Source of the DNA: Phymorhynchus buccinoides
Taxonomy: Eukaryota > Mollusca > Gastropoda > Neogastropoda > Raphitomidae
Reading direction: 5' to 3'
Assembly (NCBI GenBank): GCA_017654935.2
Contig: CM065691.1
Coordinates: 30,507,844-30,571,843, forward strand
Length of the DNA stretch: 64,000 nt
Below the pieces are notes generated by a model. That model saw nothing but the letters and a program-made list of their open reading frames with translations. It had not been told where the DNA came from and searched no databases. Of this stretch, positions 60,654 through 64,000 are shown piece by piece (the stretch's first letter is position 1; each line of letters starts with the position of its first letter). The position numbers and the translations under genes are program-made.

Positions 60654-60889
60654 GAGTACTTTTATCTTTCGTATGTTTATAGTTGTTGTTTCTTGACAAA
60701 TCTGAATGCCCGTTCTGCTGACCCCTTATACATATAAACTTTCGGTATCCCAGTATAATATGAACAAAACAAAACAGTATTGAGGTCTATTTGTGTCAGA
60801 ATCATCACCAAAAATGTTACATGTATTTTTGTACGTAGGCAAATGTCACATAAATATCAAAGAAAAAGTAATAAACAAAACCAACTGAC

Positions 60890-60952
60890 CTCAGGAAGGC
60901 TCCGGTTGTCTTGTCGGTTGTAGAACTCTTTTTTGCCTCCTCCCAGCATCAC
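60890..60952 (-). CDS. Alkaline phosphatase locus B, GGGK mini-exon
   Basis: A 63-bp exon with acceptor GTGCTCAG and donor GAG|GTCAGT. It encodes [20 protein letters not shown] plus Glu, four changes from locus A. Its acceptor lies directly after a long CA/GT tract (60958-61137), which occupies the polypyrimidine position on the coding strand as (GT)n. Confidence 0.88.
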
Positions 60953-60955
60953 CTG

Positions 60956-60957
<2 letters not shown>

Positions 60958-61006
<49 letters not shown>

Positions 61007-61062
61007 GCGCACGCGCACACGCACACGCGCACGCACACACGCACGCACACGCACACACGCAC

Positions 61063-61137
<75 letters not shown>
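60958..61137 (+). repeat. (CA)n tract at the GGGK mini-exon acceptor, locus B
   Basis: About 180 bp of CA with CACGCGC interruptions, starting five bases from the acceptor (60953-60955). Long ORFs of alternating Cys-Val or His-Thr across it are artefacts. Confidence 0.9.
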
Positions 61138-61141
<4 letters not shown>

Positions 61142-62067
61142 CGTACGCACGCACAGACATTCTTTTCTTTTTTTTTGGAATTTTTTTTTTGCTCTTAAAT
61201 TACTAGCATTAGTATACTGTGTCTATAGTCTATTTTGCGTAACATTAGTCATACGTCTGAGACACAGAGAGAGAGTTTGGAAAAGGAATAGGTTATATAG
61301 AGAGACAAAGAGACACAGAGAGACAGACAAACAGTCGGACCTAGAGATAGAAACAGACAACGATAGAAGACAAGCTTAAAAGAGACAAACCAAGAAATAC
61401 AAGTAAAAGCATTTTTATCCCCTGTAGATTCTAGTCTCTAAAAGTACATAAAAGCGAGAATTTGAAATCGTTGCTTGGTATGCCAAAGTCCTTCGATACG
61501 ATCTTATCGTTAAATCCCATTAAACTTTTAGGAAGAGTAAGCTGTTATAATGCTGGTATGAAACAGCACGCACATATCTTGTAATACCAGTTGAACGAAA
61601 GTTCCGAGAGAAAACCCCCACAAAACATTAAAAACAAAACCACTACATGACTGACAGTTGAAAACTGGTGAGGAAAACGATGACTAGTGAAGGAATTAGG
61701 CCTACATAGGAAACAAAAAGATCAACTCCCCCTTCCCCATCCCCCACCTCACCCCTCAAAGGAAGCCATTATAATTATCGGCTCAATGCACACAGCCTGC
61801 GGTGCCACTTTTCTGATTGTAAAGCGCTCAGTTCTTTGCTTTGAGACTAAAGTAAAACGCTGACTTTCACCGAGTCGAGAGCGGCTGCATTGGCCACTGC
61901 AAAGAACACCTTTTGCAAGAGTGAATGTCCTTGGTGGGAGGGGGAAGATGCTTGAGTACTGACCAAACAAGGTCATAACTCGCCAATAACCCTGAATAGC
62001 TGCCTTTTGCAAGAGTAAATTCCCTTTTGGATACTGACCAACAAGCGCTTAACTCGTGCCGTCAAAG
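60964..62067. other. Locus B intron, homologous to locus A 33600-34700
   Basis: After the CA tract, sequence such as AAGGAAGCCAT, CTTTGCTTTGAGACTAAAGT and AAAGAACACCTTTTGCAAGA parallels 34395-34545, and GGATACTGACCAACAA (62029) parallels 34657. Homology ends about 62067 where the LINE starts. No exon is seen. Confidence 0.7.
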
Positions 62068-64000
62068 AGCAAATAAAGCTTCTAACAAAACAGTGGCAAA
62101 GGCAAAACGATTATATTGGAATACCTATTGTAGAAATGAGGTCAATAATTTCAAGGATTTAAAAAAGGTTTGGAAAAAGATGAGAGAAATGAAGCATTGC
62201 ATAAATACTCCATCTTATCCTATTAAAATTAATGATATTGAATTCCCTAATTATTTAGAAAAAGCAGAGGTTTTTGTGTCTATGTTTTCCAAAAACAGTA
62301 CTAAGGAAGATACTAATAAAGAAAGCACTGACAAGGAAGACCATTTATCTGAGATATATATATAAAGATCCAAAGCCTGATAATAGTAATTTTATAAATG
62401 CTCCTATTACATTTAAGGAGCTTGGGGATGCCCTTAAAGCTCTAGGCAGTAAAACATCTTCTTGATGGAATTCCATACACATTACTGTAAATTATTTACC
62501 ACAGAGTTGGCGTAATATATTGTTCAACTTAATACAGAGATGTTGGACTACAGGATTAATTCCTAAAATTTGGAAGCAATCCATTGTAATCCCTATCATA
62601 AAACAAGGTAAACCCCGAAAAGAAGCTGCTAGCTATAGGCCTATTACACCATTGTAAATTAATGGAGAAAATTATAAATAAGAGACTAACATACTACTGT
62701 GAAAAATAATAAATTCCAGTGAATCAGGCTGGTGTTAGAACTGGTCTTTCAACTATAGATCAACTAGTGAAATTAACAACAAATATTTAAAAAAAACAGT
62801 TTGCAAAACGTAAAAGCGTTTTAGCCACCTTTTTCGATGTTAAAAAGGCATATGATAGAGTTTGTCACAGAAGATTATAATATAAAATTAAAAAATAGTT
62901 GGGCTATCAGGGCATATTTACAACTATATAAGGTCTATTCTTGAAGGTAGAAAATAACTGTGAGAGTTGGTAATACATATTCTTCTCCTAAAAGTGTCAA
63001 TATGAGTATCCCTCAGGGTTCAATATTAGCACCTTTATTATTTAACATGTTATTATATGACTTACCTGATTCAATCTCCGGAAAAACAAAAGTAGCACAA
63101 TATGCTGATGACATAGCAATGTGGATGGATTGTGTAATCAAAAAGAAAACATCAAAACGTTCAATTAAGTATTTCAAATCCATTTATCAAAGAGAACTTG
63201 ATAATTTATGTGACTATCTTAGATCAAATAATCTAGCATTATCAACTAAAAAGACCATCATGGTTCTCTTTAATATGGTGTTCGCCCAACAGTTTTGCCA
63301 CAATTTAGCATTGATGGTAAAGTATTGGAATACCAACATTCTGGTAGATTCCTTGGAATTTTTATTACAGATAATTTATCATGGTAAAAACATATTGACT
63401 ACATGTTGGCAAAGGCAGGGAAAAGTCTGAATTTTCTTAAAATCGTTAGTCAGTATGATTGGGGTCAAGAAACAAGTACTTTGATACACCTAGCAACATC
63501 TTTAGTGAGAAGCAAATTGACTTATGGACAAGAAATATTTTTCTCAGCTCCTAAGTCATACTTAGATAGCAAGGCGTATAAATTGTCACTTGGAGTGCCT
63601 GTTCATGTCTCAACTGATAAAACATACAAAGAAGTAGGAATTTTACCTATAAACGAATACAGAATACTTGCTTGTTCTAAATACATTATTAAAGCTTCTG
63701 CAGTCGACAATTATACAGAAGATGAACTGGAAATAAGATCAGATTTGCACTTTTCCAAACGTAGTAGAAATGTAAAATAGTTTCAAACACTTGCAACTTA
63801 TACAGCTGATGCGTTTGATAGGGCTAAGGTACATCCTTCATATGTTGCTAAAAATATAACATGCACACCTCTTCCTACATGGGAATTAAACAAGGCAAAT
63901 TTTGAACCTGCTTACATACTCCGTTCAGACGCTAATGCTAATCAGCTGCTTTCAGCAGCTAATTCTCTCATTTATGAGAAACATGCAAATGCCCTTAAAG
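62068..64000 (+). mobile_element. Degenerate LINE with reverse transcriptase, runs off the window
   Basis: The frames are broken by several stops and shifts, but the order is clear: KAKRLYWNTYCRNEVNNFKD upstream of RT, then TGLIPKIWKQSIVIPIIKQG, ASYRPIT, FFDVKKAYDRVCH (62838 region), MSIPQGSILAPLLFNMLLYD and QYADDIAMW (catalytic Asp pair, near 63100), and a thumb region. From about 63840, PLPTWELNKANFEP is the kind of linker that precedes an RNase H domain in I/Jockey-type LINEs; that domain would lie past 64000. It replaces the continuing homology to locus A. Confidence 0.82.

Noticed and set aside
60136..60699. Host zinc-binding protein on the - strand
   Set aside because: The CxC/H/C pattern lies in a LINE 3' fragment bounded by a 10-bp target duplication.

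Overview
The window is animal nuclear DNA, most likely from a marine mollusc and probably a gastropod. That placement is an inference. It rests on short phase-consistent exons with GT-AG introns, TTAGGG-type repeats, very dense dinucleotide tracts, poly-G runs, and a mix of DIRS, CR1-like LINE, Helitron, Tc1 and MITE copies. There is no operon or prokaryotic structure.

The only host gene family I can support is alkaline phosphatase, present at three loci. Locus C lies on the + strand at the left edge; only its last two exons are visible (2347-2466, 3534-3865). Locus A lies on the - strand, with nine exons from 40652-40884 down to 12781-13283. All landmark catalytic and metal-ligand motifs are present, but the signal-peptide exon was not found. 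Locus B lies on the - strand, with six exons from 60890-60952 down to 51960-52306. Its 5' half should lie beyond a LINE that fills the right end of the window. A and C are tail to tail. A and B are head-to-tail products of a segmental duplication offset by about 38.9 kb: 10032 pairs with 48928, and homology can be followed to about 34700 and 62067.

Layout: 1-2346 repeats; 2347-3865 end of locus C; 3866-10031 gene-free with MITE-type palindromes; 10032-12780 3' flank of A; 12781-40884 locus A. Its intron of about 11.8 kb between 16215 and 27976 holds a tandem array of truncated exon copies, a nested DIRS retrotransposon (about 17587-22995), a Helitron and a hAT-like MITE. From 40885 to 48927 there is no recognised gene, only palindromic elements, including a MITE carrying telomere-like repeats and a GTAACATTTTGC repeat block. 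From 48928 to 60952 is the 3' flank and locus B, with its own insertions (SINEs, Tc1 relic, LINE 3' end). From 62068 to 64000 is a degenerate LINE.

Comparing A with B dates many insertions relative to the duplication. The exon-fragment array and one Helitron are shared and therefore older. The DIRS element, the CR1-like LINE and a TIR element with a 7-bp duplication are only in A. The LINE with a 10-bp target duplication, two SINEs and the Tc1 relic are only in B. The features most worth a second look are the 109-bp exon-fragment array, the locus A C-terminus that runs past its GPI-type hydrophobic tail, and the telomere-repeat MITE. No clearly new multi-gene system was found.
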